Shown here: positions 43,144 through 52,612 of the stretch, one piece after another | How the letters are laid out: each line of letters opens with the position of its first letter | How positions within the stretch are numbered: the stretch's first letter is position 1 | From: Methylocystis sp. ATCC 49242 | GTDB taxonomy: Bacteria > Pseudomonadota > Alphaproteobacteria > Rhizobiales > Beijerinckiaceae | Reading direction: 5' to 3' | Length of the DNA: 64,000 bases | NCBI RefSeq assembly: GCF_000188155.2 | Contig: NZ_KE124774.1 | Location: 1,742,356-1,806,355 of the forward strand | Notes under the pieces: generated by a model | Databases searched by the model: none | Told to the model about the DNA's origin: nothing | Seen by the model: the letters and a program-made list of their open reading frames with translations, nothing else | Translations under genes and position numbers: made by a program

Positions 43144-44223
43144 TCAGAACATGAGCGCGCCTGCCGCCGCCGCGCCGAGCAGGCAGAAGTCGTGCAGCGC
43201 GAGAGCGGCGCGCGGCGGACGCGCCGCTTCATGAAGCATCCGCAGCGTCGCGACATTGACGAGCGACCAGCCGACGCCGATGGCGATGAGCCCCGCCGCA
43301 ACGCTCGCAATCGAGGCGCCCGCGTAAATTGCGCCCGCGCCGGCGAACATGATGAGGAGCCCGGCCGCCGCGACGGGAATGGGCGGAAACAGCGATGGCC
43401 AGCGCGCGGCGAGCGCGGCCGGCCCATACATCGCGAAGAGATGCCAGCCCATCGCGCTGCCGATGAGAGCCGGCCCGGCGGAGCAGACGGCGAGCGTCAG
43501 CGGCCCATGCAGCATGCCCGCCGCCATGGCGAACCAGGCGACCGCGCCGGCGAGCGTGGCGAGCGCGAAGCGCCCGGACAGCCGCCCCTGCGCGTGCGAA
43601 GCGGCCTCGCCGCGCAGCGCGTGCGGCAATCGCACCGACAGGGCGAGCGCCACGATATGTAGCGCCGCAGCGGCAAGCAGCGTCGCCCCGGGGCTTCCCG
43701 TGACGGAGACGACAAGCGGCGCCGCCAGCGCCGCCCCCGCCCCGCCCGCGAGCACGACGAGCCCGCCGCGCGCGGAGCCCTGCGCGGCGATGTGCCGATA
43801 GAAGAGCGCAAAGCCCTGCGCGAGTCCGAGCCAGAAGGCGCCGAGGCAGAGAGCGAAGAAATTCCCCCGCGTCAGCGAGAAGGCGCAAAGCGCCCCGCCC
43901 GCCGCGCCGAGACTCGCGCCGAGGCCGAAAGCCGCGCGACGGCCGAAAGCGTCCACGAGCATCGCCGCCGGAAAGGTCGCCAGCGCCGCGCCGATGAGCA
44001 GCAGCGCGAAAGGCCAGCCCATGCGCTCGGCCGTCGGCGCAAGAAGTCGGCTCTGCTCCGGCAGAACCGTCAGCGTCAGCGCCTGCGCCAGAACCGCGAG
44101 GCCGAAGCCCGCCGCGAGGATCGCGCGATTGTCGGTGACGGCTTCACGGTCGGCGCCGGGCGGACAGGCGCAGGCGAGGCGCCCGACGCGCATGGCGTCT
44201 TCGTCGATTTGATCGACGCTCAC
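43144..44223 (-). CDS. MFS transporter of the CcoA (CalT) copper-importer type
   Basis: A 359-residue major facilitator with about 12 hydrophobic segments. It holds MxxxM at 233-237 (WFAMAAGMLHG) and HxxxM at 261-265 (WHLFAMYGP), in the seventh and eighth membrane segments; these are the motifs described for the Rhodobacter CcoA copper importer needed for cbb3 oxidase. The start is GTG at 44223 overlapping the ccoS stop (GTGA); the longer open frame upstream encodes Arg-rich noise. Its place as the last gene of ccoGHIS supports a role in copper supply. Transport of copper is inferred. Confidence 0.75.
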   Translation of the reverse strand: MSVDQIDEDAMRVGRLACACPPGADREAVTDNRAILAAGFGLAVLAQALTLTVLPEQSRLLAPTAERMGWPFALLLIGAALATFPAAMLVDAFGRRAAFGLGASLGAAGGALCAFSLTRGNFFALCLGAFWLGLAQGFALFYRHIAAQGSARGGLVVLAGGAGAALAAPLVVSVTGSPGATLLAAAALHIVALALSVRLPHALRGEAASHAQGRLSGRFALATLAGAVAWFAMAAGMLHGPLTLAVCSAGPALIGSAMGWHLFAMYGPAALAARWPSLFPPIPVAAAGLLIMFAGAGAIYAGASIASVAAGLIAIGVGWSLVNVATLRMLHEAARPPRAALALHDFCLLGAAAAGALMF

Positions 44224-44375
44224 TTCTCGTCCTCGATGTCGTCGTCCATCAGCACGCGATGCGCCGCGCCGTCGAGATCGTCGAATTGTCCGCTTCTCAA
44301 CGACCACATGAAGGCGACGAGAGCGACGAGGCCGAGCAGCACGGCGAGCGGAATGAGGAAGAGGAGAACGGTCAT
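44220..44375 (-). CDS. ccoS: cbb3 oxidase maturation protein CcoS
   Basis: A 51-residue protein: one N-terminal transmembrane helix (VLLFLIPLAVLLGLVALVAF), then WSLRSGQFDDLDGAAHRVL and an acidic tail (MDDDIEDEK). The pattern MW-S-L-RSGQFDDL is the CcoS/FixS signature. Required in Rhodobacter for heme and copper insertion into CcoN. It overlaps ccoI by ATGA and the MFS gene by GTGA, so the three are likely co-translated. Confidence 0.93.
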   Translation of the reverse strand: MTVLLFLIPLAVLLGLVALVAFMWSLRSGQFDDLDGAAHRVLMDDDIEDEK

Positions 44376-46618
44376 TCCGCCGGCGCCTCATATTGGGCGA
44401 AGGCGTCGCGGCGCGAGCTTATCCCCTCCGCCGGCTGGTTTCCTGCGGTCGAGGCCTTGCCCCCGCGCATCGCATTGAGCGTGACGAGGATCGACGAGCC
44501 CGACATGGCGGCGGCGGCGATGAGCGGCGTGAGAAGCCCCGCCATGGCGAGCGGCACGGCGAGCACATTGTAGAGAACCGAAAGCCCGAGGTTCTGCCGC
44601 ATCAGCGCGCGGGCGCGGCGCGCGAGATCGATCGTCGTCAGCACGGGCGCGAGGCGTTCGCCGAGAAACACGGCGTCCGCGGCGGCCTGGGTGATCTGCG
44701 TCGCGTCGATGGGCGAAATCGAGACGTAAGCGCTCGCCAAGGCCGGCGCGTCGTTCAGCCCGTCGCCGATCATGAGAACCTTGCGCCCTTCCGCGCGCAG
44801 CGCGTCGAGCCGCGCGACCTTGTCGGCGGGCCTCAGCGCGCCGCGCCAGTCGGCGACATCGAGCGCGCGGGCGACCTTTTCGACAGCCTCAGCGCGGTCG
44901 CCGGAGAGGATTTCAATCGAGAAGCCGCGCGCTTTCAGATTGGCGACGGACCCGACCGCGTCGCTGCGCAAGACCTGCCGCACCTGAAACAGCGCGCGCG
45001 TGTCGTCATGACGGAAAGCGACGAGCGAAATGTCGGCGTCGAGCGCGCCCAACCGCGCGACTTCTTCCGCCATCCCGCAATAATTCGGCGAACCCAGCCG
45101 CGCCTCGGTCCCATCGACCAGCGCCGCGACGCCGAGCCCATGCGCCTCGCGCGCCTCCAGCGCCGCGGCGGCGGGCCGCTCCTGCGCGACCGCGCGAGCG
45201 AGCGGATGGCTGCTCGCGCGGGCGAGACGCGCGGCGAGATCGAGCGTGGACGCGTCGATTTCAGCCGCGTTGACGACGCGCGGCTCCGGCGCGGTCAACG
45301 TGCCGGTCTTGTCGAAAACGATGGCGTCGGCCTCGGCCAGACGCTCGATGGCGTCGGCGCTGTTGAGCAGCACGCCCGAGCGGAAGAGCGCCCCGCTCGT
45401 GACGACCTGCACGGCCGGCACGGCGAGCGCCAGCGCGCAGGGACAGGTGATGATGAGCACGCAGATCGCCGTCACCAGCGCGTCGTGGAAAGTCGCGCCG
45501 CGCGCGAGCCAGAACAGCGCCGTCGCCAAAGCCGCGACATGCACCATCGGCGCATAGAGCCGCGACACGCGATCGGCGAGCCGCACATAGCGCGAGCGGG
45601 CGTTGGTGGCTTTCTCCAGCAGCCGCTCGATGTCGTCGAGCAAAGTGGCGCCGCCAGCGGCGGCCACGCGCAGCATGAGGGCGCCGTCGTAATTCATGCT
45701 GCCGGCGTAGACCTGATCGCCCGCAGCGACCGCGCGGCGATCCGTCTCGCCGGTGATGAGGCTTTCGTCGAGCTGCGAGGCGCCCGAGGCTACGACGCCG
45801 TCCACCGGCAAACGCTCGCCGGGACGCACGAGCACGACGTCGCCGGGCCTGATCTGCGCGAGCGGCACGAGCGTCTCCGCGCCTTCCGCCGACAATCTGC
45901 AGGCGAGCGGCGCGCGCAGGGCCGCGAGATTGGCGGCGACGGCGCGCGTCTTGCGGCGCATGGCGTGATCGAGAAAGCGCCCCAGCAGCAGGAAGGTCAG
46001 CAGCATCGCCGCGCTGTCGAAATAGGCGTGCTCCGCGTGGGTCACCGTCTCATAGACCGACATGCCGAGCGCGAGCAGCACGCCGAGCGAAATCGGCACG
46101 TCCATATTGAGGCGCCCGGCCCGAAGCGCGGCGAAGGCGCTTCTGAAAAACGGCTGACCCGCGAAGGCCGCCGCCGGCAGGGCGATCAGCGCCGAGACGC
46201 CATGGAAAAGATCGCGCGTCTCGGGATCGATGTCGCCGCCTACCCACACGCCGACGGAGAGCAGCATGATGTTCATCGACGCGAAGCCGGCGATGGCGAG
46301 GCATCTGAGCAGCCAGCGCGAGGTCTCCGTTTCCTCCCGCTCGCTTTCCGCAAGCTCGAAAGGATGCAGCGTGTAGCCCATACGTCGCAGGCGCTCGAAG
46401 ACGCCCGCAAGGTCGAAGCCGTCATCGCGCCACTCGAGCGCAAGGCGGCGGTTGGTGTAATTGACGCGCGCCGACTCCAGTCCGGGAAGGTCGCGCAAGC
46501 CGCTTTCGATTTCGCCTATGCAGGCGGCGCAGGTCATGCCGTCGATGGCGGCCTCGAAGCGCCGCGCGCCGTCCCCGGCGCGCGTGACGAAAGCTTCAAA
46601 GTCGAAAGCAGCAGCCAT
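44372..46618 (-). CDS. ccoI: Copper-translocating P-type ATPase CcoI (FixI)
   Basis: A P1B-type ATPase of 748 residues that exports Cu+ to the periplasm for the CuB site of cbb3 oxidase. One N-terminal metal-binding domain has Cys30/Cys33 (MTCAACI); the membrane copper site is Cys392-Pro-Cys394 (IITCPCALAL); the phosphorylation Asp436 is in DKTGTLT; GDGLNDAPAL is the ATP hinge. AGAGGG precedes the ATG. It lies 14 nt after ccoH. Confidence 0.95.
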   Translation of the reverse strand: MAAAFDFEAFVTRAGDGARRFEAAIDGMTCAACIGEIESGLRDLPGLESARVNYTNRRLALEWRDDGFDLAGVFERLRRMGYTLHPFELAESEREETETSRWLLRCLAIAGFASMNIMLLSVGVWVGGDIDPETRDLFHGVSALIALPAAAFAGQPFFRSAFAALRAGRLNMDVPISLGVLLALGMSVYETVTHAEHAYFDSAAMLLTFLLLGRFLDHAMRRKTRAVAANLAALRAPLACRLSAEGAETLVPLAQIRPGDVVLVRPGERLPVDGVVASGASQLDESLITGETDRRAVAAGDQVYAGSMNYDGALMLRVAAAGGATLLDDIERLLEKATNARSRYVRLADRVSRLYAPMVHVAALATALFWLARGATFHDALVTAICVLIITCPCALALAVPAVQVVTSGALFRSGVLLNSADAIERLAEADAIVFDKTGTLTAPEPRVVNAAEIDASTLDLAARLARASSHPLARAVAQERPAAAALEAREAHGLGVAALVDGTEARLGSPNYCGMAEEVARLGALDADISLVAFRHDDTRALFQVRQVLRSDAVGSVANLKARGFSIEILSGDRAEAVEKVARALDVADWRGALRPADKVARLDALRAEGRKVLMIGDGLNDAPALASAYVSISPIDATQITQAAADAVFLGERLAPVLTTIDLARRARALMRQNLGLSVLYNVLAVPLAMAGLLTPLIAAAAMSGSSILVTLNAMRGGKASTAGNQPAEGISSRRDAFAQYEAPAE

Positions 46619-46632
46619 TTCGCGCCCTCTTG

Positions 46633-47172
46633 CTATTTCACCTCGACGCGGTTCCTGGAGCGGAAGACCTGCGCGCCGCCGAGATTGGCGCTGAGCTCCA
46701 GATCTCTTTGACCCGCAGGCAACGCCGCCCTCCCGGCGAAACGGCCCGGCGCCGTCTCCTCGAGCCTGAGGCGAACGTCCCTGGAGAGGTCAGCCGGCGC
46801 GGCGAAAGCGGCGTTCATCTCGACGCCTGTGATTTCGGCGCCATTCGCGTCGCGCGCGGTGACGAGGATTTCCGTCATGTCGGCGTTGCGCGTCAACTCC
46901 ACATCCACCTTCCAGTCCCGCGCCGCCTGCGCGCGCGCCTGCGCAATGTCGCGATTGTAGGCGAGGCCGCGCTCATATGGATGGGCGACGACTTCGCCGG
47001 AGAAGGTCTTGATGGCGTAATAGATCATTACGCCATTGACGCTGCTGACGAAGACGAAGAAGCCGACGAGCATCGCCAGCACCTTCCATCCATTGAGCGG
47101 CCGGCCGCCGGCTTCGTAATCGGTCTGTGGCTCCGGCCTTGATCTGCGCATATTGCTCATGGCGAGGCTCAT
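46633..47172 (-). CDS. ccoH: cbb3 oxidase assembly protein CcoH (FixH)
   Basis: A 179-residue protein with one membrane helix (GWKVLAMLVGFFVFVSSVNG) followed by a periplasmic beta domain; FixH has VNGVMIYYAIKTFSG and HPYERGLAYNRDI. It stays bound to the oxidase during assembly. The ATG has GAGGTAGAAAC upstream. Between ccoG (9 nt) and ccoI (14 nt). Confidence 0.93.
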   Translation of the reverse strand: MSLAMSNMRRSRPEPQTDYEAGGRPLNGWKVLAMLVGFFVFVSSVNGVMIYYAIKTFSGEVVAHPYERGLAYNRDIAQARAQAARDWKVDVELTRNADMTEILVTARDANGAEITGVEMNAAFAAPADLSRDVRLRLEETAPGRFAGRAALPAGQRDLELSANLGGAQVFRSRNRVEVK

Positions 47173-47181
47173 GTTTCTACC

Positions 47182-48630
47182 TCACGGCCATACGAAGACA
47201 TCCTTGGCGTCGATTGTCGCGCCGCTGTCGATGTCCTTCACGGTGAAGACGACGGGGGTCTGTCCCTTTTTCTCCGCCGCGCCGCGGGTTGCAAGTAGAA
47301 CGCGCGTCTCGCGCGTTTGATCCGGCCCGACTTCGATGACGACGCGGCCGCTGGCGTCGGGTTCGACCCCGACGACGTCGGCGCGCGCGTCGACGCCGGC
47401 AACGGCGAGGGTAAAGTGACGCGGTTCGGACTTCTTGTTGGAGAAGCGAACAGTATAACCGTTGCGCACGCCGCCGTCCTTCAGGCGAACGCTGAGCGGA
47501 TTGCGGTCATGCAGCACGCTGACGCTCATGTCGCCGCGCGTCGCAAGCGTCACCGACATGAAGCCGCCGATGGCGAGAATGAGAATGGCGTAAGCGACAG
47601 TGCGCACACGGATGGGACGATAGATCGAGGTCTCGCCGCATTCGCGCCGCTTGATGTTCATCTCCGTGTCATAGCCGATGAGGCGCGCCGGCCGGTGAAC
47701 CTTCTCCATGACGGCGTCGCAGGCGTCGATGCACAGGCCGCACTGGATGCAGCCGAGATTCGCCCCCTGGCGGATGTCGACGCCCGTCGGACAGACCGCC
47801 ACGCACTGGCCGCAGTCGACGCAATCGCCCGCCAGCGCCCCTGCGGCCCGCGCGGCGGTCGCCTGCTTGAGCGACATGCGCGGCTCGCCGCGATCGTAGC
47901 GATAGGTGACGTTGAGCGCATATTCGTCGGTCAGCGCCGCCTGAATGCGCGGCCACGGACAGGCGTGCAGGCAAAGCTTCTCGCGCATCACGCCCGCGAA
48001 GACATAGGTCGTGAAGGTGAGGATGCCGATCCAGAGATAGGCCTCGCCGGCGCCGGGCTGGAAGGTCGCAAGCTCATAGACGAGCGTCGGCGCATCGGCG
48101 AAGTAGAGCACCCAGGCGCCGCCGGTCCACCAGGCGATGAGCAGCCAGACGAAGTGTTTCGAGACCTTCTTGCGGATCTTTTCGAAAGTCCACGGCCCGG
48201 AGTCGAGCTTCATGCGCTCGCGCGAGTCGCCTTCGATCCAGCGCTCCGTGGTCATGAAGAAATCGGTCCACACCGTCTGCGGACACATGTACCCGCACCA
48301 GATGCGGCCCGCGACGGCGTTCATCAGGAAAAGCACGAGCGCGGCGAGGATCAGGAGGCCCGTGACGTAATAGACTTCCTGCGGCCAGATCTCGATGAAG
48401 AAGAAATAGAAGCGCCGATGCGGGAAATCGACGAGCACGGCCTGCGACGGCGCATTCGGCCCGCGATCCCAGCGCACGAAGGGAAGGAAATAATAGATCG
48501 CGAGGGTCGCGAACTGGATGCCCCATTTGATGCGACGGAACTGGCCGTCGACCTTCTTGGGATAAATCCTCTTCTCGGGCTCGACGAAGGGTTCATCCAG
48601 GAGCGGTTGATGTGCGTCTGCGCTGGACAT
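47182..48630 (-). CDS. ccoG: cbb3 oxidase accessory protein CcoG (FixG/RdxA)
   Basis: A membrane iron-sulfur protein of 482 residues, shown in other bacteria to reduce Cu2+ to Cu+ for oxidase assembly. It has several membrane helices, RIWCGYMCPQTVW, two 4Fe-4S clusters (CGQCVAVCPTG and CIQCGLCIDAC), and a C-terminal periplasmic IgG-like domain. The ATG at 48630 is preferred; a 42-residue upstream in-frame extension is not conserved-looking. ccoP ends 149 nt upstream, the largest gap within the cluster, so ccoGHIS may have its own promoter. Confidence 0.93.
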   Translation of the reverse strand: MSSADAHQPLLDEPFVEPEKRIYPKKVDGQFRRIKWGIQFATLAIYYFLPFVRWDRGPNAPSQAVLVDFPHRRFYFFFIEIWPQEVYYVTGLLILAALVLFLMNAVAGRIWCGYMCPQTVWTDFFMTTERWIEGDSRERMKLDSGPWTFEKIRKKVSKHFVWLLIAWWTGGAWVLYFADAPTLVYELATFQPGAGEAYLWIGILTFTTYVFAGVMREKLCLHACPWPRIQAALTDEYALNVTYRYDRGEPRMSLKQATAARAAGALAGDCVDCGQCVAVCPTGVDIRQGANLGCIQCGLCIDACDAVMEKVHRPARLIGYDTEMNIKRRECGETSIYRPIRVRTVAYAILILAIGGFMSVTLATRGDMSVSVLHDRNPLSVRLKDGGVRNGYTVRFSNKKSEPRHFTLAVAGVDARADVVGVEPDASGRVVIEVGPDQTRETRVLLATRGAAEKKGQTPVVFTVKDIDSGATIDAKDVFVWP

Positions 48631-48779
48631 GAGCGGATACTCTGCTGTGTCTCGGACTCCGCGCCACGCGCCTCGTCCGTCGGCGATACGGTCGTCGCCC
48701 TGCTGCAAGTCGGAAAGTTCCGACTCGCAGATTGTGTCGTGAGGGCGCCCGGACAAGGACGCCGGACAAAGCGTCGCGC

Positions 48780-49667
48780 CTACTGCCCGCCGCCGAGCGA
48801 ATGGACGTAGACGGTGAGCGCCTTGATGGTCGTTTCGTCGAGCTTGTCCTTCCAGGCCGGCATCACGCCGCCGCCGCCATTGGTGATGCGGGCGACGATG
48901 GACGGCTTGTCGGAGCCATAAAGCCAGACCTGGTCATAAAGCGCGGGCGCGCCCATTTCGGGATTGCCCTTGCCCTCGACGCCGTGGCAGGCGGCGCAGT
49001 TCTCGGCATAGAGCTTCTCGCCCTCAGCCGTCGGCGCATCCGAGTCCGGCGTTTCGGCGTAGGTGCGCACATGATCCGCGACGATCGAGATCTGCTCCGG
49101 CGTCAATATGCCGTCGCGGCCGAAGGCCGGCATGGCGGAGGTCCGCGTCGCCTTGTCGGCGTCCCAGCGCACGCCATGCTCGATCGTCTGCCGGATGTCC
49201 GCGAGCTTGCCGCCCCAGATCCAGTCGTCGTCGTTGAGGTTGGCGTAGCCCTTGGCGCCCTGCCCGCCCGCGCCGTGGCAGGCGGCGCAGTTCGTCGCAA
49301 AGGCGACCTTGCCGACCATGCGCGCCGCCGCCAGCAGTTCAGGATTGGACTCGATCTGCTCGAGCGAGGCGTCCTTGATCTTGGCGAGGATCGGTCCGCG
49401 CGTCTCCTGCAAATCGGCCATCTCCTGCGCCACCTGATCGCGCGAGCTCCAGCCGAACAGCCCCTTCGTGCCGCCCGAAAAAGTCGGCCAGGCCGGGTAA
49501 ACGACCGTATAGGCGATCCCCCATATGATCGTCGCCCAGAGGGTCCACACCCACCATCGCGGCAGCGGCGTGTTCAGTTCCTCGATGCCGTCCCATTCAT
49601 GGCCGGTCGTCGGCACCCCGCTGTGTTCGTCGATCCTGATCTTTCCGTGCTCAGCGTCCTGAGACAT
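48780..49667 (-). CDS. ccoP: cbb3 oxidase subunit III CcoP (di-heme cytochrome c)
   Basis: A membrane-anchored dihaem c-type cytochrome that passes electrons to CcoN. 295 residues: one membrane helix (WVWTLWATIIWGIAYTVV, 39-56) and two CAACH haem sites at 127-131 and 224-228. The ATG at 49667 has GAGAGG nine bases upstream; ATG 49676 is an alternative. It overlaps the ccoQ end by 17 nt. Confidence 0.95.
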   Translation of the reverse strand: MSQDAEHGKIRIDEHSGVPTTGHEWDGIEELNTPLPRWWVWTLWATIIWGIAYTVVYPAWPTFSGGTKGLFGWSSRDQVAQEMADLQETRGPILAKIKDASLEQIESNPELLAAARMVGKVAFATNCAACHGAGGQGAKGYANLNDDDWIWGGKLADIRQTIEHGVRWDADKATRTSAMPAFGRDGILTPEQISIVADHVRTYAETPDSDAPTAEGEKLYAENCAACHGVEGKGNPEMGAPALYDQVWLYGSDKPSIVARITNGGGGVMPAWKDKLDETTIKALTVYVHSLGGGQ

Positions 49668-49848
49668 CGTCGTCATCCTCTCGCAAAGGCATTTCGGCTG
49701 CTTCATCGAACGACTTCTTGCGCGAGGGCCAGAAGACGTAGGCGATGACGCCAAGGAAAATCACGCCGAAGAAGATCAGACCCCATGACGCCGCGAATGC
49801 GCGCCACGCTTCATAGGTCGATACGACTTCGGCCGCTGCTCCGTTCAT
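49651..49848 (-). CDS. ccoQ: cbb3 oxidase subunit CcoQ
   Basis: A 65-residue protein with a single membrane helix (LIFFGVIFLGVIAYVFW) and a Lys- then Glu/Asp-rich tail. CcoQ stabilises the oxidase and aids CcoP incorporation. AGGTGATCCC precedes the ATG; it lies between ccoO (4 nt) and ccoP (overlap). Confidence 0.93.
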   Translation of the reverse strand: MNGAAAEVVSTYEAWRAFAASWGLIFFGVIFLGVIAYVFWPSRKKSFDEAAEMPLREDDDDVSGR

Positions 49849-49852
49849 GGGA

Positions 49853-50608
49853 TCACCTGATGTTGGCCTTGTCGTCGTAGAGCTTGAAGTCCACGGAGAC
49901 GCCGAGGTGCTGCAGATAGGCGATGAGCGCGTCCTCCTCGGTCACGCCGCCCTTGGAGGCGACGTCCATGAGGACGGCGTTGGGATAGCGTTTCTGCATG
50001 GCGGCGGCGCCCGGATCGTCCGGCCCGCTCTGCGCCTTGAGATCGACTTGCGCGTTCTCGATCTGCTCGTCGGTGTAAGGCACGCCGACGATGCGCAGCG
50101 TCTTCATCTGCTCTTCGATGTGCTCCGATTTGAGCGGCGTCGTCGCGAGAAACGGGTAGCCCGGCATGATCGAGCTCGGCACGACCGAACGCGGGCTGCG
50201 CAGATGGTCGCGCTGCCAGTCGTTCGAATATTTGCCGCCGACGCGCGCAATGTCGGGACCATTGCGCTTCGAGCCCCACTGGAAGGGATGGTCGTACATG
50301 CTCTCCGCGGCGAGCGAGTAGTGACCATACCGCTCCACCTCGTCGCGCAGGGGCCGGATCATCTGCGAATGGCAGGTGTAGCAGCCCTCGCGGACGTAGA
50401 TGTTGAAGCCCGCAAGCTCCAGCGGCGAATAGGGGCGAATCCCTTCGACCTTCTCGATCGTGTTCTTCAGATAGAAGAGCGGCACGATCTCGAAGACGCC
50501 GCCGATCGACACCAGAACGAGGATGGCGACGACGAGCAGGATCGAATTGGTCTCCAGCAGTTTTTGCAGTCCGCCGGAGGAAGGCGCGTGTTGAGTCGAT
50601 TGCGACAT
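49853..50608 (-). CDS. ccoO: cbb3 oxidase subunit II CcoO (mono-heme cytochrome c)
   Basis: 251 residues: an N-terminal membrane anchor (ILLVVAILVLVSIGGVFEIV) and one haem site CYTCH at 76-80 (REGCYTCHSQMIRPL), followed by the WGSKRNGPDIARVGGKYS segment of CcoO. GAGGACGAAAG precedes the ATG at 50608; an upstream in-frame extension inside ccoN is rejected. It lies 11 nt after ccoN. Confidence 0.95.
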   Translation of the reverse strand: MSQSTQHAPSSGGLQKLLETNSILLVVAILVLVSIGGVFEIVPLFYLKNTIEKVEGIRPYSPLELAGFNIYVREGCYTCHSQMIRPLRDEVERYGHYSLAAESMYDHPFQWGSKRNGPDIARVGGKYSNDWQRDHLRSPRSVVPSSIMPGYPFLATTPLKSEHIEEQMKTLRIVGVPYTDEQIENAQVDLKAQSGPDDPGAAAMQKRYPNAVLMDVASKGGVTEEDALIAYLQHLGVSVDFKLYDDKANIR

Positions 50609-50619
50609 GTCTTTCGTCC

Positions 50620-52275
50620 TCACTCGGCAGGCATGGGCGCCGCGGCGATGTCCGACGTCGGCTCCAATGCGGGAGAGGCAAGGGTGCGGTAGATGTTGTA
50701 GACCATGATCAGCGCGCCGATCAGGAACAGGCCGCCGCCGATCGCGCGAATGATGTATTCGGGATGCAGCGCCTCGGTCGTCTCCACAAAGGAATATTCG
50801 AGGAAGCCCTGCGGCGTATACGCGCGCCACATGAGGCCCTGCATGATGCCCGCCACCCACATCGAGGTGATGTAGAAGACGATGCCGATCGTGGCGACCC
50901 AGAAGTGCCAGTTCACGAGCTTGAGCGAATAGAGCTGGCGGTTGAACACCCAGGGGATCAGGCAGTAAAGTGCGCCGAAGGACACGAAGGCCACCCAGCC
51001 GAGCGAGCCCGAATGCACGTGGCCGATGCCCCAGTCAGTGTAGTGCGACAGCGAATTCACCGCCTTCACCGACATCAGCGGACCCTCGAAGGTCGACATG
51101 CCGTAAAAGGCGACCGACACGACGAGCATGCGCAGCACGGGATCGGTGCGCAGCTTGTCCCACGCGCCAGAGAGCGTCATCAGGCCGTTGATCATGCCGC
51201 CCCATGACGGCATCCACAGGATCACCGAGAAGACCATGCCGAGCGTCTGCGCCCAGTCGGGCAGCGCCGTATAGTGGAGGTGGTGCGGACCCGCCCAGAT
51301 ATAGAGGAAGATCAGCGACCAGAAGTGCACGATCGACAGGCGGTAGGAATAGATCGGCCGGCCCGTGCGCTTGGGGATGAAGTAATACATGATGCCCAGG
51401 AAGCCGGTGGTGAGGAAGAATCCCACCGCGTTATGGCCGTACCACCACTGGATCATTGCGTCCTGCACGCCGGACCACACGATCACGGAGTGCGGCGAGA
51501 AGATCGAGATCGGGATCTCGGTGTTGTTGCCGAGCACCAGAACCGCGATCGTCACAATGAAGGACAGGTAGAACCAGTTGGCCACATAGATATGCGGCTC
51601 GGTGCGGCGCGCGAGCGTGACGAGATAGACCAGCAGATAGGTCACCCACACCACGACGAGCCACAGGATCGCGTACCATTCCGGCTCGGCGTATTCATGC
51701 GATCGCGTGATGCCGAGCAGATAACCCGTGCCGGCGATCAGGATGAAGAAGTTGTAGCCCAGCACGATGAACCACGGCGCGAGATCGCCCGCGATGCGCG
51801 CGCGGCTCGTGCGCTGCATGACGTAAAAGGACGTCGCGAGCAGCACGTTGCCGCCGAAGGCGAAGATCACCGCGGATGTGTGCAGCGGCCGCAGGCGGCC
51901 GAAGTTGATCCAGGGCAAATCGAGATTGAAGACCGGAAAGGCGAGTTCGAGCGCCAGATAGAGGCCGACGATGAAGCCGGCGATCCCCCAGAACAACGCG
52001 GCGATCGAGGTGAACTTGATCGGCCCGTAATTATAGTTCGGGCGTCCGTCGATCACGAGCGGCGGGAGCGTCGCCGGCCGCGCGCGGTAACGCAGCAGTA
52101 TGGCGACGACCGCGGCCACTGAGCCGAGCGAGAACGTCGCCGCATGAAAGGCGTAGGCCGGGGTGTAGGCTTTCGTCGCAATATAGGCCGTCGCGACGGC
52201 GAGCGCCGCGAAGATCGCCGACAGCGATATTTCGCCGAAGGTCATGCGTTTCGAGATCAGAGGTGGGCGCTCCAT
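50620..52275 (-). CDS. ccoN: cbb3 oxidase catalytic subunit CcoN
   Basis: The haem-copper oxidase subunit I of the C family, which reduces O2 and pumps protons with high oxygen affinity. 551 residues with about 12 membrane helices; histidine ligand regions include [30 protein letters not shown] and [23 protein letters not shown] precedes the ATG. It heads ccoNOQP, and an FNR/FixK site lies about 147 bp upstream. Confidence 0.97.
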   Translation of the reverse strand: MERPPLISKRMTFGEISLSAIFAALAVATAYIATKAYTPAYAFHAATFSLGSVAAVVAILLRYRARPATLPPLVIDGRPNYNYGPIKFTSIAALFWGIAGFIVGLYLALELAFPVFNLDLPWINFGRLRPLHTSAVIFAFGGNVLLATSFYVMQRTSRARIAGDLAPWFIVLGYNFFILIAGTGYLLGITRSHEYAEPEWYAILWLVVVWVTYLLVYLVTLARRTEPHIYVANWFYLSFIVTIAVLVLGNNTEIPISIFSPHSVIVWSGVQDAMIQWWYGHNAVGFFLTTGFLGIMYYFIPKRTGRPIYSYRLSIVHFWSLIFLYIWAGPHHLHYTALPDWAQTLGMVFSVILWMPSWGGMINGLMTLSGAWDKLRTDPVLRMLVVSVAFYGMSTFEGPLMSVKAVNSLSHYTDWGIGHVHSGSLGWVAFVSFGALYCLIPWVFNRQLYSLKLVNWHFWVATIGIVFYITSMWVAGIMQGLMWRAYTPQGFLEYSFVETTEALHPEYIIRAIGGGLFLIGALIMVYNIYRTLASPALEPTSDIAAAPMPAE

Positions 52276-52415
52276 GATGTCTCGTCCTCGAGTGGTTGCG
52301 CAAAAATTTCGTGCGGATGCGAGAGTTATGGCCCCGCTTGGGAAAGCGAGGCTTGTGCCAACTCTTTCACCCTCGATTCACAGGTTGAATTGTACAGCGC
52401 AATAGAGCGCGGAAG

Positions 52416-52429
52416 TTGATATTGATCAA
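52416..52429 (-). promoter_or_regulatory. FNR/FixK-type operator upstream of ccoN
   Basis: TTGAT-ATTG-ATCAA is a perfect match to the FNR/FixK/Anr consensus TTGAT-N4-ATCAA. Its centre is ~147 bp from the ccoN start; activation at -41.5 would put the transcript start near 52381. This fits induction of high-affinity oxidase at low oxygen. The regulator gene is not in the window. Confidence 0.85.
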
Positions 52430-52461
52430 ATTTTAAAGCCAAGCTTCGTTTGTGCGCGCAA

Positions 52462-52475
52462 TTGTCACAGATCAA
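52462..52475 (-). promoter_or_regulatory. Second, weaker FNR/FixK-like site
   Basis: TTGTC-ACAG-ATCAA keeps 7 of 8 bases of the TTGA-N6-TCAA core. It is centred 46 bp upstream of the perfect site. The rest of the 337-bp ccoN/SH3-gene gap (52276-52612) shows only AT-rich promoter-like sequence. Confidence 0.45.
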
Positions 52476-52612
52476 ATTTTTGCGACATGCGCGGCGCTAG
52501 GCGGCGCTTGCATTTGACGCGTTCGGCCCGGTCGCGTCACGACGCCCGAAGGATCTCGATATCGGGTCGTCGCGCGATTATGTCGCAGCCGGAACGCGGC
52601 GGAAAATGCGGC

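Noticed and set aside
43144-44391. 415-residue version of the MFS protein
   Set aside because: The first ~55 residues are Arg-rich and overlap ccoS in another frame; GTG at 44223 with the GTGA overlap is better.
44393-46711. 772-residue forward open frame opposite ccoI
   Set aside because: Antisense shadow with Arg/His/Glu-rich composition; ccoI on the other strand has complete P-type ATPase motifs.
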